A stretch of DNA of 64,000 nucleotides, from contig NZ_MVOL01000012.1 of NCBI RefSeq assembly GCF_002018875.1, positions 180,747 to 244,746 of the forward strand, read 5' to 3'. Position 1 is the stretch's first letter. The number at the start of each line of letters is the position of its first letter. Below the pieces are notes generated by a model that was not told the DNA's origin, searched no databases, and was given only the letters and a program-made list of their open reading frames with translations. The stretch is from Pseudomonas sp. MF4836. Lineage in GTDB: Bacteria; Pseudomonadota; Gammaproteobacteria; Pseudomonadales; Pseudomonadaceae. A program made the position numbers and the translations under genes. Positions 27,157 through 34,110 of the stretch are shown here, in pieces.

Positions 27157-27793
27157 TGAGTGTCCAATCGATCAGGCGGTTGAGCGAAGCCCGGCAGGAA
27201 CTGTGCAGCTCGCCGTTGCGAATCTGGTTGGCGAGGACAAGCGGCTGGGTGACGCCTGAGTCGAGGCTGTCAGCGGCTCCGGCTCCATCGGGCGACGTAG
27301 CAATTCCGCTGGCGGCTTGTCGGGCTTGCTGGGCGGGCACTGCGGTGCCGATTCCGTTGGCTTTGTTCCACACGCGGACAAAGCCAACAGTGAACACGCC
27401 ACCAGGCAAAGGCTCAGGCAACGATTTGAGGGTGCGGCGATACAGGGTCGTGACACGGGCAATCTCTCCCTTGAGTTGGTCGGTGTTGTTGCGCAACGAA
27501 TCCTTTGCTTCGGCGAGCTGGGTGGCGAGCAGATCGCCCCGATCCTGCTGAACGCGCAGATCCTCAACCGCCTGTTTGGCTGCTTTAGCTGTTGCATCGG
27601 CGATACGTTGCTGTTCCTGGGAATGTTCTAGGCGCAGCTTGGCGATAGCTGTTTCCCCTTCGCCCGAGGCTTTGGAGTAACCCTGGTCATAGCCGTCCTG
27701 CCAGTTGAGGTGCAGGCCGAACACCACGGCCGCGATGATGCCCACGTACCAGGTGGCGGGCCTGAGTAGGTCGAGCAAGCCATTCATTGGCAC
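27143..27793 (-). CDS. Inner-membrane spanin (Rz-like)
   Basis: A 216-residue i-spanin. It has one N-terminal membrane segment (WYVGIIAAVVFGLHL, about 15-29), then a long periplasmic coiled-coil rich in Gln/Glu/Ala/Lys (about 45-120), and a Pro/Gly-rich C-terminal part. It works with the embedded outer-membrane lipoprotein at 27172-27456 to fuse the two membranes at the end of lysis. Its start overlaps the transglycosylase gene by 10 bp. Confidence 0.82.
   Translation of the reverse strand: MPMNGLLDLLRPATWYVGIIAAVVFGLHLNWQDGYDQGYSKASGEGETAIAKLRLEHSQEQQRIADATAKAAKQAVEDLRVQQDRGDLLATQLAEAKDSLRNNTDQLKGEIARVTTLYRRTLKSLPEPLPGGVFTVGFVRVWNKANGIGTAVPAQQARQAASGIATSPDGAGAADSLDSGVTQPLVLANQIRNGELHSSCRASLNRLIDWTLNGSN
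27172..27456 (-). CDS. Outer-membrane lipoprotein spanin (Rz1-like), embedded in the Rz gene
   Basis: A 94-residue frame entirely within the Rz-like gene in another phase. A GTG at 27456 has AAGGGAGAG at ideal spacing and gives MSRPCIAAPSNR, a hydrophobic core, and lipobox LSAC with lipidated Cys29. The mature part is rich in Pro (PPSKPDKPPAELLRRP), as in known o-spanins. The upstream portion of the open frame has no membrane or lipoprotein logic and is excluded. Confidence 0.78.
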   Translation of the reverse strand: MSRPCIAAPSNRCLSLCLVACSLLALSACGTKPTESAPQCPPSKPDKPPAELLRRPMEPEPLTASTQASPSRLSSPTRFATASCTVPAGLRSTA

Positions 27794-28422
27794 ACCCCTT
27801 GGCCCCAGCCATCAGCAACGTAGAGGGCTTCCCAGCGCAGCAGGATCAGGCGCGGGTATTGACGGTTTTCCCTGAACGCAGCGGCTGAGCGGCCGTTATT
27901 GAACCGCTCGACAGAGTTGAACCAGGTCAGCGGATCGGCCCCCTTAGCCGATGCCAACTTGCGGTCTTTGATCACCCAGCCCAAACCGCCGTTATAGGCG
28001 GAAAGGATCAGCGCCCCTTGCTCGCAGGGGCCACGCGCCTGGATGCGGTTCGCCAGCCAGCGGTCATAGCTGACAAGCGCCTGCATGGACCAAACCGGGT
28101 TATACGGTTCGATCTTTCCGAGGGCCTTGGGGAACAACTCGGCAAGCCAGGTGGCGGTCGAGGGCATCACCTGGCCCAAGCCTTGCGCACCGACCGGCGA
28201 TTTCGCGTCGAACTTCCAGCGGCTTTCCTGGTGGATCTGTGCGGCGAAGGTGGACACCGGGGCATCAAGGCCCCATTCGGCTTGGGCGATGCGGGTCAGG
28301 TCGCGGCGGTAGCGCTCGGCTTGGTCCGGGATCTCGGCCTTGGCTGGAAGGCTTGCGGCCAAGACAACCAGTAAGCCCATGCATGCCGCAGCTATATATA
28401 GAAGAGAACGAGAGCGGTGCAT
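27784..28422 (-). CDS. Lytic transglycosylase endolysin (SLT domain)
   Basis: A 212-residue muralytic enzyme. A signal or signal-anchor segment lies at about residues 7-29 (LLYIAAACMGLLVVLAASLP), so export may be holin-independent. The SLT fold follows, with the catalytic Glu in AAQIHQESRWKFD and the downstream GAQGLGQVMPSTA and ILSAYNGGLGWV motifs. It would cleave glycan strands with formation of anhydromuramic ends. It sits in the holin-lysin-spanin cassette. Confidence 0.88.
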   Translation of the reverse strand: MHRSRSLLYIAAACMGLLVVLAASLPAKAEIPDQAERYRRDLTRIAQAEWGLDAPVSTFAAQIHQESRWKFDAKSPVGAQGLGQVMPSTATWLAELFPKALGKIEPYNPVWSMQALVSYDRWLANRIQARGPCEQGALILSAYNGGLGWVIKDRKLASAKGADPLTWFNSVERFNNGRSAAAFRENRQYPRLILLRWEALYVADGWGQGVCQ

Positions 28423-28423
28423 G

Positions 28424-28717
28424 TCAGAGCCCCAGCGTCAGGCCGAGGACGCACCCCAGCACGACCAGGGCGCGGCGGATACCTGCCATGGATTGGTCGC
28501 AGTTCGGCACCATGTCCGGCCGTGCGTACGGGAACAACGCCCGATCCAGCCAGTAGCCCAGCACGCAGCCCAGTGTTACCAGGCCACATTTGTAGAGGAC
28601 GACGGGCAGCTTCGTCGGGGCGACGATGGCCAAGCAGAACAACAAGGCGATGGTGATCAGCGCCCAGAAGGTCATACGGGGCGTGCGGGGACGCCGCTTC
28701 GGTGCGATGGAAGTCAT
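28424..28717 (-). CDS. Putative holin with two to three membrane segments
   Basis: A 97-residue protein with hydrophobic segments around residues 15-33 (MTFWALITIALLFCLAIVA), 36-56 (KLPVVLYKCGLVTLGCVLGY) and 80-97 (IRRALVVLGCVLGLTLGL), and a basic N-terminus. It matches the putative 2/3-TM holin family of Mu-like Pseudomonas phages. It is placed 1 bp before the transglycosylase gene. Confidence 0.8.
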   Translation of the reverse strand: MTSIAPKRRPRTPRMTFWALITIALLFCLAIVAPTKLPVVLYKCGLVTLGCVLGYWLDRALFPYARPDMVPNCDQSMAGIRRALVVLGCVLGLTLGL

Positions 28718-29055
28718 TGGGATACTCGCGGTGAGTGGATGGTGGCCCGTAATGCGGCTAGATGTTGAGCGGCGACCACAGCGTTGCCGGGTACATGGAC
28801 GGGTGCCCGGTACTCCGCAAAGGTCGGCGTGATGGTTCTTACAGCGGGGCGCAATTTCTCTTGCTGGCGCACGTGCTGCTCGGCACGGCCGTCAGCCTGC
28901 GCGATATGCAGTTGCACCAACTCCCGCCAGTCGGCCGGAACTTTGGCCCACAGCACCGCCCGCGCAGCATCGTCACCAGCGGAGAGAATGAGCTGGGCAA
29001 ATTGGCGTGGCCATCGAGGTCGGGCGACTTTGGAGAGAGCGGGAGCGGAATGCAT
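28714..29055 (-). CDS. Small phage protein of unknown function (DUF7696-like)
   Basis: A 113-residue protein with the recognisable stretch LWAKVPADWRELVQLHIAQA. It is the first gene behind the late-promoter-like repeat at 29113 and overlaps the holin start by 4 bp, so it is expressed with the lysis cassette. No catalytic motif, membrane span or signal peptide is visible. Confidence 0.65.
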   Translation of the reverse strand: MHSAPALSKVARPRWPRQFAQLILSAGDDAARAVLWAKVPADWRELVQLHIAQADGRAEQHVRQQEKLRPAVRTITPTFAEYRAPVHVPGNAVVAAQHLAALRATIHSPRVSQ

Positions 29056-29112
29056 GGTGCGAACCTGCCGTTGGGGGAACGGTGCCAGCTTCGCGTATGG
29101 GGGTAATTGGTT

Positions 29113-29134
29113 GAGTATCAGCGGGGTTTAAGAA
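29113..29134 (-). promoter_or_regulatory. Putative late promoter, copy 3 (before the lysis operon)
   Basis: A third identical 22-bp copy, 58 bp ahead of the first lysis-operon gene, at the position of Mu Plys. It abuts the terminator at 29131-29158, so upstream transcription is closed off just before the late unit begins. Confidence 0.7.
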
Positions 29135-29158
29135 AAAGCCCCGCTCGGTGGCGGGGCT
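29131..29158 (-). terminator. Intrinsic terminator of the early/middle operon
   Basis: On the minus strand, AGCCCCGC / GCGGGGCT with a short CACCGA-type loop is followed by TTTTT. It lies just after the stop of the secreted-protein gene (29165) and directly before the lysis promoter. Stem and T-run are both good. Confidence 0.85.
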
Positions 29159-29164
29159 AGAGAC

Positions 29165-29698
29165 TTACAAACTGCGAAGATGCTTCATGAATGCAATGTC
29201 TTCATCGGAAACGCCTTCTTTCTTCCGTTCAGCCTCCCACTCCGCTTCTGTCTGCTCCTTAGGTGGCTCAGCGAGCGTCAGATCTGGATTGGCAATCTCG
29301 GCATCACAATTCAGTGAGTCTTCATTCCAGACTTTTTTTGAATAATCGATTTCGTGCTGTGTTGGTTTTTTGCTAAAGCAAGCACCATTAATAAAGGACA
29401 CATTTAGAAGCATCTGCCTGCAACTTGAGTGAATAAAACGAGCGCTGTACTTCAGGTTGTTCGTTGGCTGCTCTTTGAGTCGGTCGTTGATGACATGCAT
29501 GATGGAAGACTGCTTTGGCCAATCTTTTACCGTACAGGCCTGATGGGCCTGCACCCATAGAACATTTGCGAACTCACGATTTTCTAGCGCCTCTGTAGTC
29601 GCTTGCTCAATTGATACGTCTCCCGGATCAGCGGCAAAGCAGCATTCGGTAAAACCAATGAGTAATGCCAGGGTGCTGATTGCTGCTAGTCCTTTCAT
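29165..29698 (-). CDS. Predicted exported phage protein of unknown function
   Basis: A 177-residue protein with an N-terminal signal peptide (MKGLAAISTLALLIGFTECC, likely cleaved near FAAD). The mature part has several cysteines, including VQAHQACTVKDWP, SSCRQML, NGACFSKKP and SLNCDAE, compatible with periplasmic disulfides. Base composition is more A+T-rich than the flanking genes. The ATG at 29698 overlaps the Mor-like gene stop (TGATG). It sits between the regulatory genes and a strong terminator, a usual place for a moron gene (for instance superinfection exclusion). No family recognised. Confidence 0.72.
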   Translation of the reverse strand: MKGLAAISTLALLIGFTECCFAADPGDVSIEQATTEALENREFANVLWVQAHQACTVKDWPKQSSIMHVINDRLKEQPTNNLKYSARFIHSSCRQMLLNVSFINGACFSKKPTQHEIDYSKKVWNEDSLNCDAEIANPDLTLAEPPKEQTEAEWEAERKKEGVSDEDIAFMKHLRSL

Positions 29699-30135
29699 CA
29701 ATGCATCGTCCCTTCATCATAACCAAATAGATCGGGCTCATTCTTGCGATGCAGCGCCCGTTGTCGGCGAATGATGTCATAAATTGTTTGGTTAGCAAGG
29801 TCGTACTTGCTGACCAGGTCCGGGATCGGGATGCTGTTATCCTTCCAATCCCGGTAGATCGCGGCGTCTCGCAATGCCCGCTTAAGCGCGTCACCCCGTG
29901 GCAAGTACACCACCTTACCGCCCATCACGGAGCAAATTGCAAAGACGACATGCCGAGCCAGTTCGGCGGCTTCTATCCCTGGCTTGATCTCAACCAGAAG
30001 CTTGGCCTCGGCAATTTCCACCATTTCCCTCAATGAGCCTTCCCATCGGGAGAGCACGGTGGGGTCTTGCATGTTTGCCAACACCTTCTTGGCGTCCAGT
30101 TGATCGATGTCATCCGGGAACAGTTCTTCGTTCAT
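29698..30135 (-). CDS. Mor/C-family transcriptional activator
   Basis: A 145-residue activator of the Mu Mor family. The diagnostic region is GGKVVYLPRGDALKRALRDA (about residues 72-91), where Mor has its GG...Y.P turn. A C-terminal helix-turn-helix follows (IPDLVSKYDLANQTIYDIIR). In Mu, Mor switches on C and C switches on four late promoters. Only one such gene is seen here, so it may drive the three late-promoter repeats directly. Start overlaps the GemA stop (ATGA). Confidence 0.87.
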   Translation of the reverse strand: MNEELFPDDIDQLDAKKVLANMQDPTVLSRWEGSLREMVEIAEAKLLVEIKPGIEAAELARHVVFAICSVMGGKVVYLPRGDALKRALRDAAIYRDWKDNSIPIPDLVSKYDLANQTIYDIIRRQRALHRKNEPDLFGYDEGTMH

Positions 30136-30548
30136 CGCTCTGGCCTCGCGTGTCGACGGGCATCATAGGTCAGCGCCGCAACCATTTTCTGGAGCTGTTG
30201 AGGGTCCAGCCATTCCACTCGCTCGACCTTGAACATGCGGAGTGCCATACCGTCGGCATATGCCCAGGAGCGCTTGGCCTCGGCGAGGAAAGCCTCTATT
30301 TTGCCCACCAGCTTTACCCGATCTGGCGCCGCAACCGGTGCCTTGCGGCCTTGCTTTTTAGTCGGTTTAGACTCCCAGCCCAAGCGGGCAAACTCGGCCA
30401 GTACAGCGCCGATCTGGCGTGGCGTTAGGTCTTTGGCCGAACGCACACCAGCCACGCGGTCCAACAAGGCGCGGTAGGTTTCGTCATCCAGCCCAAGGTC
30501 CTTCTTGGCGATGTGGATCTTGCTCAATTGCAGGTTACGTGTAGTCAC
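30132..30548 (-). CDS. GemA-like protein (Mu gp16, DUF1018)
   Basis: A 138-residue DUF1018 protein. The start is GTG at 30548 with a perfect AGGAGG ahead. Typical features are the N-terminal QLSKIHIAKKDLGLDDETYR, the block LTPRQIGAVLAEFARLGWES, and the C-terminal AYADGMALRMFKVERVEWL. In Mu, GemA modulates host gene expression and gyrase. It lies directly upstream of the Mor gene, as in Mu. Confidence 0.87.
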   Translation of the reverse strand: MTTRNLQLSKIHIAKKDLGLDDETYRALLDRVAGVRSAKDLTPRQIGAVLAEFARLGWESKPTKKQGRKAPVAAPDRVKLVGKIEAFLAEAKRSWAYADGMALRMFKVERVEWLDPQQLQKMVAALTYDARRHARPER

Positions 30549-30823
30549 TGTCTTCCTCCTTTGATCAGTACCTGGAACGCTGCCGGGTCGGTTCTGGACA
30601 GTGCAGCGACACCATGAATGGTCATCGTGAGTGCATGGTCTGTTTCGTCGAATTTACCGGCGGTGCGGATCTGTTCCAGCTCGTTTTGGGTGCCCCTGTA
30701 GATTTCCATCTTGAGCTTGCTGGCACCCATGGCCAGGCGCTTGTCGCTGTCGCGCTTGCGCTGGGCACGTTTACGCTCGCGTGCCAGGCGGGTTTTGCGC
30801 TGTTTGGGTGTTTCGTCTGTCAT
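30545..30823 (-). CDS. Small basic phage protein of unknown function
   Basis: A 92-residue protein whose first 40 residues are highly basic (KQRKTRLARERKRAQRKRDS), followed by a more ordered part (LEQIRTAGKFDETDHALTMT). The ATG at 30823 is preferred to a TTG nine codons upstream, which lies inside the hairpin element. The basic part suggests nucleic-acid contact. It overlaps GemA by 4 bp. Confidence 0.65.
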   Translation of the reverse strand: MTDETPKQRKTRLARERKRAQRKRDSDKRLAMGASKLKMEIYRGTQNELEQIRTAGKFDETDHALTMTIHGVAALSRTDPAAFQVLIKGGRQ

Positions 30824-30827
30824 GGGT

Positions 30828-30895
30828 GGCTGCTCATCAGTACCGGACAACCACGTCCGGCAGACCGCCCCAGCACGCCGGGGCGGTTTCGCTTA
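30828..30895 (-). other. Double-hairpin intergenic element, copy 1
   Basis: A 68-bp element read on the minus strand between two early genes. The first hairpin is ACCGCCCC / GGGGCGGT. The second is CCGGAC-GTGGTT-GTCCGG. After these comes TACTGATGAGCAGCC, and the next ATG follows within a few bases. It begins at the stop codon of the DUF2786 gene. The second copy at 31794-31861 keeps both hairpins despite base changes. No T-run follows, so simple termination is doubtful; RNA processing or control of translation is plausible. Confidence 0.7.
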
Positions 30896-31564
30896 ATGCA
30901 GGGCGAGTTGTTCCTGGCCATTCATACCGTGATTCAGGCGGACATCGCCTGCCGCGAGAACGCCGTGCATAGCGTCAGTCATGGCGCGCACGCCATGTCC
31001 CTTGCTGGCGTTGCGGTCGCGGCAATCAAGCTTTTCCGTCTCTGAATGGTGCTTGAGCATGTAAGCCGCTGTGGCCGGTGAGGGTTCATCGTTGCCAGCA
31101 AACGCCATGACTTGCTGGCGCACCGCCGACACCCAGGCACCACAGAACACGTCGGCGCGCTTGGTCTTGGTCGCAGGCTTACAGCGCTTCAATTGAGTGC
31201 TGATGAAGTCACGGCGGGACTGGCGGACTTGGCGCAGTAACAAGGCCATGGTGTAGCTGGCCAGCTCGGCCAGTTCGCCGATAAAGCGCCATTCGCCGAT
31301 ACCCGCCATGAACAGGACTTTGCAGGCGTAGGCCTGGGTCACGGCGCCAACCAGGTTGGCTTCCCATTGCGGCGGGGTCATCTTTGAACCGCTACGGGCG
31401 GCGCATTCGAATACCTCGGAGAGCTGAATATCCGACTCTTCCAGGCGGTACTTTTCCATCAAGGCGCGGGCCTGGCGCATGGCTGCGGCGGCTTCGTGGG
31501 GGTTGTCACTGGCTGCCAGGCGCAGCAGCTTTTTGATTTTGTCTAAGGCTTTGTTGTGGTCCAT
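30893..31564 (-). CDS. DUF2786-type phage protein
   Basis: A 223-residue protein. The ATG at 31564 opens with MDHNKALDKIKKLLRLAASD, the DUF2786 hallmark, followed by NPHEAAAAMRQARALMEKYR. The C-terminal half (FCGAWVSAVRQQVMAFAG) matches phage members of the family. The frame is open upstream but without a ribosome site. Function unknown. The stop codon is the first element of the hairpin region at 30828-30895. Confidence 0.8.
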   Translation of the reverse strand: MDHNKALDKIKKLLRLAASDNPHEAAAAMRQARALMEKYRLEESDIQLSEVFECAARSGSKMTPPQWEANLVGAVTQAYACKVLFMAGIGEWRFIGELAELASYTMALLLRQVRQSRRDFISTQLKRCKPATKTKRADVFCGAWVSAVRQQVMAFAGNDEPSPATAAYMLKHHSETEKLDCRDRNASKGHGVRAMTDAMHGVLAAGDVRLNHGMNGQEQLALH

Positions 31565-31568
31565 TTCG

Positions 31569-31784
31569 TCAGATCCCGGAAACAGAGGCAGTTGGTACGG
31601 CTTCGCGAAAGCGCGAAGGGCTCCAGTCACAAGCCTCATCAGCGGGGATGTGGCCGAACATCAATGTGCAACGACGGCAATGCACGCAGTCGCCACAGAT
31701 TTTTCCCTCAGGCAGGTTCATCTGGTCAGCGTTGTCCGCCGACCTTGGATATGGCGCTCGTTGCTCGCTCATGATTTTCTCCAT
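31569..31784 (-). CDS. Small cysteine-rich, zinc-ribbon-like phage protein
   Basis: A 71-residue protein with ICGDCVHCRRCTLMFGHIP and DEACDWSPSRF, giving a Cys cluster of zinc-ribbon type. The start at 31784 has GAGGAATAA ahead. Small proteins with this CxxC..C...C..P.RF pattern are common in early regions of Pseudomonas phages, with unknown function. Confidence 0.72.
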   Translation of the reverse strand: MEKIMSEQRAPYPRSADNADQMNLPEGKICGDCVHCRRCTLMFGHIPADEACDWSPSRFREAVPTASVSGI

Positions 31785-31793
31785 TTATTCCTC

Positions 31794-31861
31794 GGCTGCT
31801 CATCAGTACCAGGCAACCACGCCTGGCAGACCACCCCGGATGACCAGGGCGGTTTCGCTTA
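31794..31861 (-). other. Double-hairpin intergenic element, copy 2
   Basis: A second copy of the element at 30828-30895, again starting at a stop codon (31859-31861) and ending just before the next gene. Hairpin 2 is CCAGGC-GTGGTT-GCCTGG: two stem positions differ from copy 1 and both partners changed with them, while the loop is identical. Hairpin 1 keeps 7 pairs with one G-T wobble. Confidence 0.7.
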
Positions 31862-32080
31862 GTGAAGGGTCGTAGTGGTGGGTTGCCAACGGCAGGCAGG
31901 AATGGCGCCCAACATCTTTTCGCTAGCAACCAGGTCGAACAGCTTGTTGAAGATACGCACGGCTTCCGTCTGGCGAGGGGTGCCCAGGTTCGTAGTCGGT
32001 ACGCCTGTCATGTCGACCGCTACCGACGGTTTGCCGTTGCCTTCGCGGCGGTCTTCGAGAGTGATGGTGATCTTGGCCAT
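31859..32080 (-). CDS. Small phage protein of unknown function
   Basis: A 73-residue protein beginning MAKITITLEDRREGNGKPSV. A strong AGGAGG lies ahead of the ATG at 32080, which rules out the longer open frame. It contains TPRQTEAVRIFNKLFDLVAS, likely one helix. Related short proteins occur in the early regions of Mu-like Pseudomonas phages. Function unknown. Confidence 0.72.
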   Translation of the reverse strand: MAKITITLEDRREGNGKPSVAVDMTGVPTTNLGTPRQTEAVRIFNKLFDLVASEKMLGAIPACRWQPTTTTLH

Positions 32081-32088
32081 GGGGCCTC

Positions 32089-32505
32089 CTATCGCTGAGA
32101 GTGGAAGGTGATGTGGTAGTCGCGGGCGACTTGACGCACGTATTTCTCGGTCATGTGGTGCTTGCGTGCGATCCACTTTGGCGAGTTGCCCATGGCCGCA
32201 TCGGCCATGATCAGCGCTGCATGCTTGCCGACATCCGCATAAGAGCTGTCGACCTTGGCGGGCTCCAAAGCCTCCGACGCTGCGGCTGAGGCCGCAGGCG
32301 CAAACAAATGGGAATAAACAGGCGACCGCTCCGGATTAATCGTGAACGTCGCAGGGGCGCTGCTCATCTGGTGACCGACTTGCTGGACCTTGCCACCGCG
32401 CGCTAGGAAGTCCGCAGTCAGGCGGTCTAGGTTGGCGCGCTCGATGTCGTGTTGCGGCGAATGCATAGGCAGCGGATCGCTGCGGGTGTCGTGATAACGC
32501 TGCAT
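32089..32505 (-). CDS. Phage protein with C-terminal helix-turn-helix
   Basis: A 138-residue protein. The C-terminal segment KHAALIMADAAMGNSPKWIA and RKHHMTEKYVRQVARDYHIT looks like a resolvase/Trp-repressor-type helix-turn-helix; the middle is Ala/Pro-rich linker. It may be a DNA-binding regulator. It lies in a tightly packed early operon with overlaps or gaps under 10 bp. Confidence 0.62.
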   Translation of the reverse strand: MQRYHDTRSDPLPMHSPQHDIERANLDRLTADFLARGGKVQQVGHQMSSAPATFTINPERSPVYSHLFAPAASAAASEALEPAKVDSSYADVGKHAALIMADAAMGNSPKWIARKHHMTEKYVRQVARDYHITFHSQR

Positions 32506-32507
32506 GG

Positions 32508-32786
32508 TCAGGCCCCCAATGCTCGAAAGCCTGCCTGGTTGTCTTTCCCCAGCCGCTGGATGTAATGCGCCACAGCAGTGATGCCTTCGCGCTGGTTCCG
32601 CGCTTCTGGAACACCCGGAACAAAGAGCGTTACGTTGTCGAGTCGGGAAAGGGGAGCCGTGACCGTGATGATGTCGCGCACCAGTTTTTCTTCGCCCTGG
32701 GCGAGAGCAATCGCACCCTCTGGGAGGGTGTTGCCGAAGTCGATGTAACCCGATGCAAAGCAGTAGGCGGTGATGGTCTTTTTCAT
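32508..32786 (-). CDS. Small phage protein of unknown function
   Basis: A 92-residue protein. The ATG at 32786 follows the stop of the DUF3164 gene by one base, giving MKKTITAYCFASGYIDFGNT and later PGVPEARNQREGITAVAHYI. No motif recognised. Conserved short proteins of this type with a GYIDFG segment occur in related prophages. Confidence 0.65.
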   Translation of the reverse strand: MKKTITAYCFASGYIDFGNTLPEGAIALAQGEEKLVRDIITVTAPLSRLDNVTLFVPGVPEARNQREGITAVAHYIQRLGKDNQAGFRALGA

Positions 32787-32787
32787 T

Positions 32788-33408
32788 TCACACACCCGCA
32801 ATGTCGAGGCTGATGGGTTCGTATTGGTCGGTATCACCGACGCGCTGATAGACGCGGATGTAGGACTTGGAGCCGATCACCTGGCAGGCGTCGCCAATGG
32901 CTTGCATGGCGCGCTGCCAGCGTTCATCGGTGATTTCCATACGGCGCAACGCCAGGACGCGGGCTGTGCGGATGTCGCCTTTTTGGTCAGTCCGGAAGGC
33001 GTCATTTACCAGCGTGACCACTTCGGGGCGCGCCCCGGTGGTCCAGTCGCGTAGGCATTCGTCAATCAATGCCCGCGCAGCCTGGAGGCGTTCGTCGAAA
33101 GCGATGCTTTCCTGTACTGCACGCATGATCTTGAAACGCCCATCGAAGCTGATCAGGCTGACATTTCCCTTCTTCCCGCCGATCTGGGCGCCGTACTGCT
33201 CGGCGCTGAGTTCGACAAAGGCTTCAATATCACCGAAAGCCGAGGCCTTGAATTTCGCCAGCACGTCGCTGGCGGCGCGGGCTTTTTCCACCAGGCCAAG
33301 CACCAAGGCATCCCGCTCCAGGTCGATAGGCTTGATCATGCTTTCCGGGATCAGTCGCTTTTGCGCGTCGACGCGATAGCCTTTGGGGATAGTTTGTTGT
33401 TGTGTCAT
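32788..33408 (-). CDS. DUF3164 family phage protein
   Basis: A 206-residue DUF3164 protein common to the early regions of Mu-like phages. Landmarks are the start MTQQQTIPKGYRVDAQKRLI, YGAQIGGKKGNVSLISFDGR in the middle, and the C-terminal RWQRAMQAIGDACQVIGSKS. The ATG at 33408 has GAGGAACC upstream. Function unknown; synteny suggests support of transposition or host takeover. Confidence 0.83.
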   Translation of the reverse strand: MTQQQTIPKGYRVDAQKRLIPESMIKPIDLERDALVLGLVEKARAASDVLAKFKASAFGDIEAFVELSAEQYGAQIGGKKGNVSLISFDGRFKIMRAVQESIAFDERLQAARALIDECLRDWTTGARPEVVTLVNDAFRTDQKGDIRTARVLALRRMEITDERWQRAMQAIGDACQVIGSKSYIRVYQRVGDTDQYEPISLDIAGV

Positions 33409-33419
33409 TGCAAGGTTCC

Positions 33420-33743
33420 TCAGTGGAGAGTCTGACGCGACCAGTCGGCAGGACGGGAGGCGCTGATGGGTTCGCGCCACTCCAGGGTCACGCCCTGGAA
33501 CTGCACGTAGAAACGGGTGCTACCGGCCGTGCCATGGCGTTGATAGCCCTCGGTATGACCTAGGTTGATCAAGCGCTGACCTGCTTCTGGAGTGATCACC
33601 AGGCGGTTATCAGCCGGATGAAAGCCCTGCACGCGAATACCGTGGGCCTGCAAATTGCGGGCGGCGGCGTTGAACACCCGCAGACGGTCTGCCAGTGTTG
33701 TGGTCAGGACTTTCAATTGCGTGCGGTTAGTGGAGGCGAGCAT
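33420..33743 (-). CDS. Small phage protein of unknown function
   Basis: A 107-residue protein. The ATG at 33743 has AGGAG ahead and overlaps the end of the upstream gene; the longer open frame upstream is a low-complexity shadow. Residues about 14-45 (VFNAAARNLQAHGIRVQGFH) and the basic C-terminus (RFYVQFQGVTLEWREPI) show no recognised family. Confidence 0.65.
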   Translation of the reverse strand: MLASTNRTQLKVLTTTLADRLRVFNAAARNLQAHGIRVQGFHPADNRLVITPEAGQRLINLGHTEGYQRHGTAGSTRFYVQFQGVTLEWREPISASRPADWSRQTLH

Positions 33744-34110
33744 GGGCGTTCTCCTGGTTGCAGCAGTCGGGGTTGATTGGGCAGTGTTGGCAGGCGCGCC
33801 AGTGCTGCATCGCCTGCGGGTTGTGGGTGGGGGCCGGTTTTTCGCGGTAGCTTTGGCACTGATCAGAGGTGACGGTCTCGTCCAGTGCGACACATTCAAT
33901 GCGCCCCAGGGTCTCCATTACCCGCCGCTCGACACCAGACGTGCTGGGCGAGCTGTAGCGGTTGGCCAGGATCAGGCTGACGGCCGTGCGGCTCATGCCG
34001 ATACGCTGGCTGGCCTTGGTTTTGTTGGTGGCAGCGACCTCGGCGGCGAGCAGGCGCACGAACAACGGCGCGTTTTGGCCCCAAGCTGCAAGGTGGTTGA
34101 CCTGATTCAT
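33727..34110 (-). CDS. Helix-turn-helix protein with C-terminal cysteine cluster
   Basis: A 127-residue protein. Residues about 15-55 hold a Cro/C1-like helix-turn-helix (AAEVAATNKTKASQRIGMSR, then TAVSLILANRYSSPS). The C-terminal part has CQHCPINPDCCNQEN, a cluster that could bind a metal. It overlaps both neighbours by 4 to 17 bp. Probably an early regulator; no target is evident. Confidence 0.68.
   Translation of the reverse strand: MNQVNHLAAWGQNAPLFVRLLAAEVAATNKTKASQRIGMSRTAVSLILANRYSSPSTSGVERRVMETLGRIECVALDETVTSDQCQSYREKPAPTHNPQAMQHWRACQHCPINPDCCNQENAHARLH

Noticed and set aside
29131..29158. The hairpin near 29145 as part of the late promoter
   Set aside because: It is present at only one of the three promoter copies and has the stem plus T-run of a terminator for the upstream gene.
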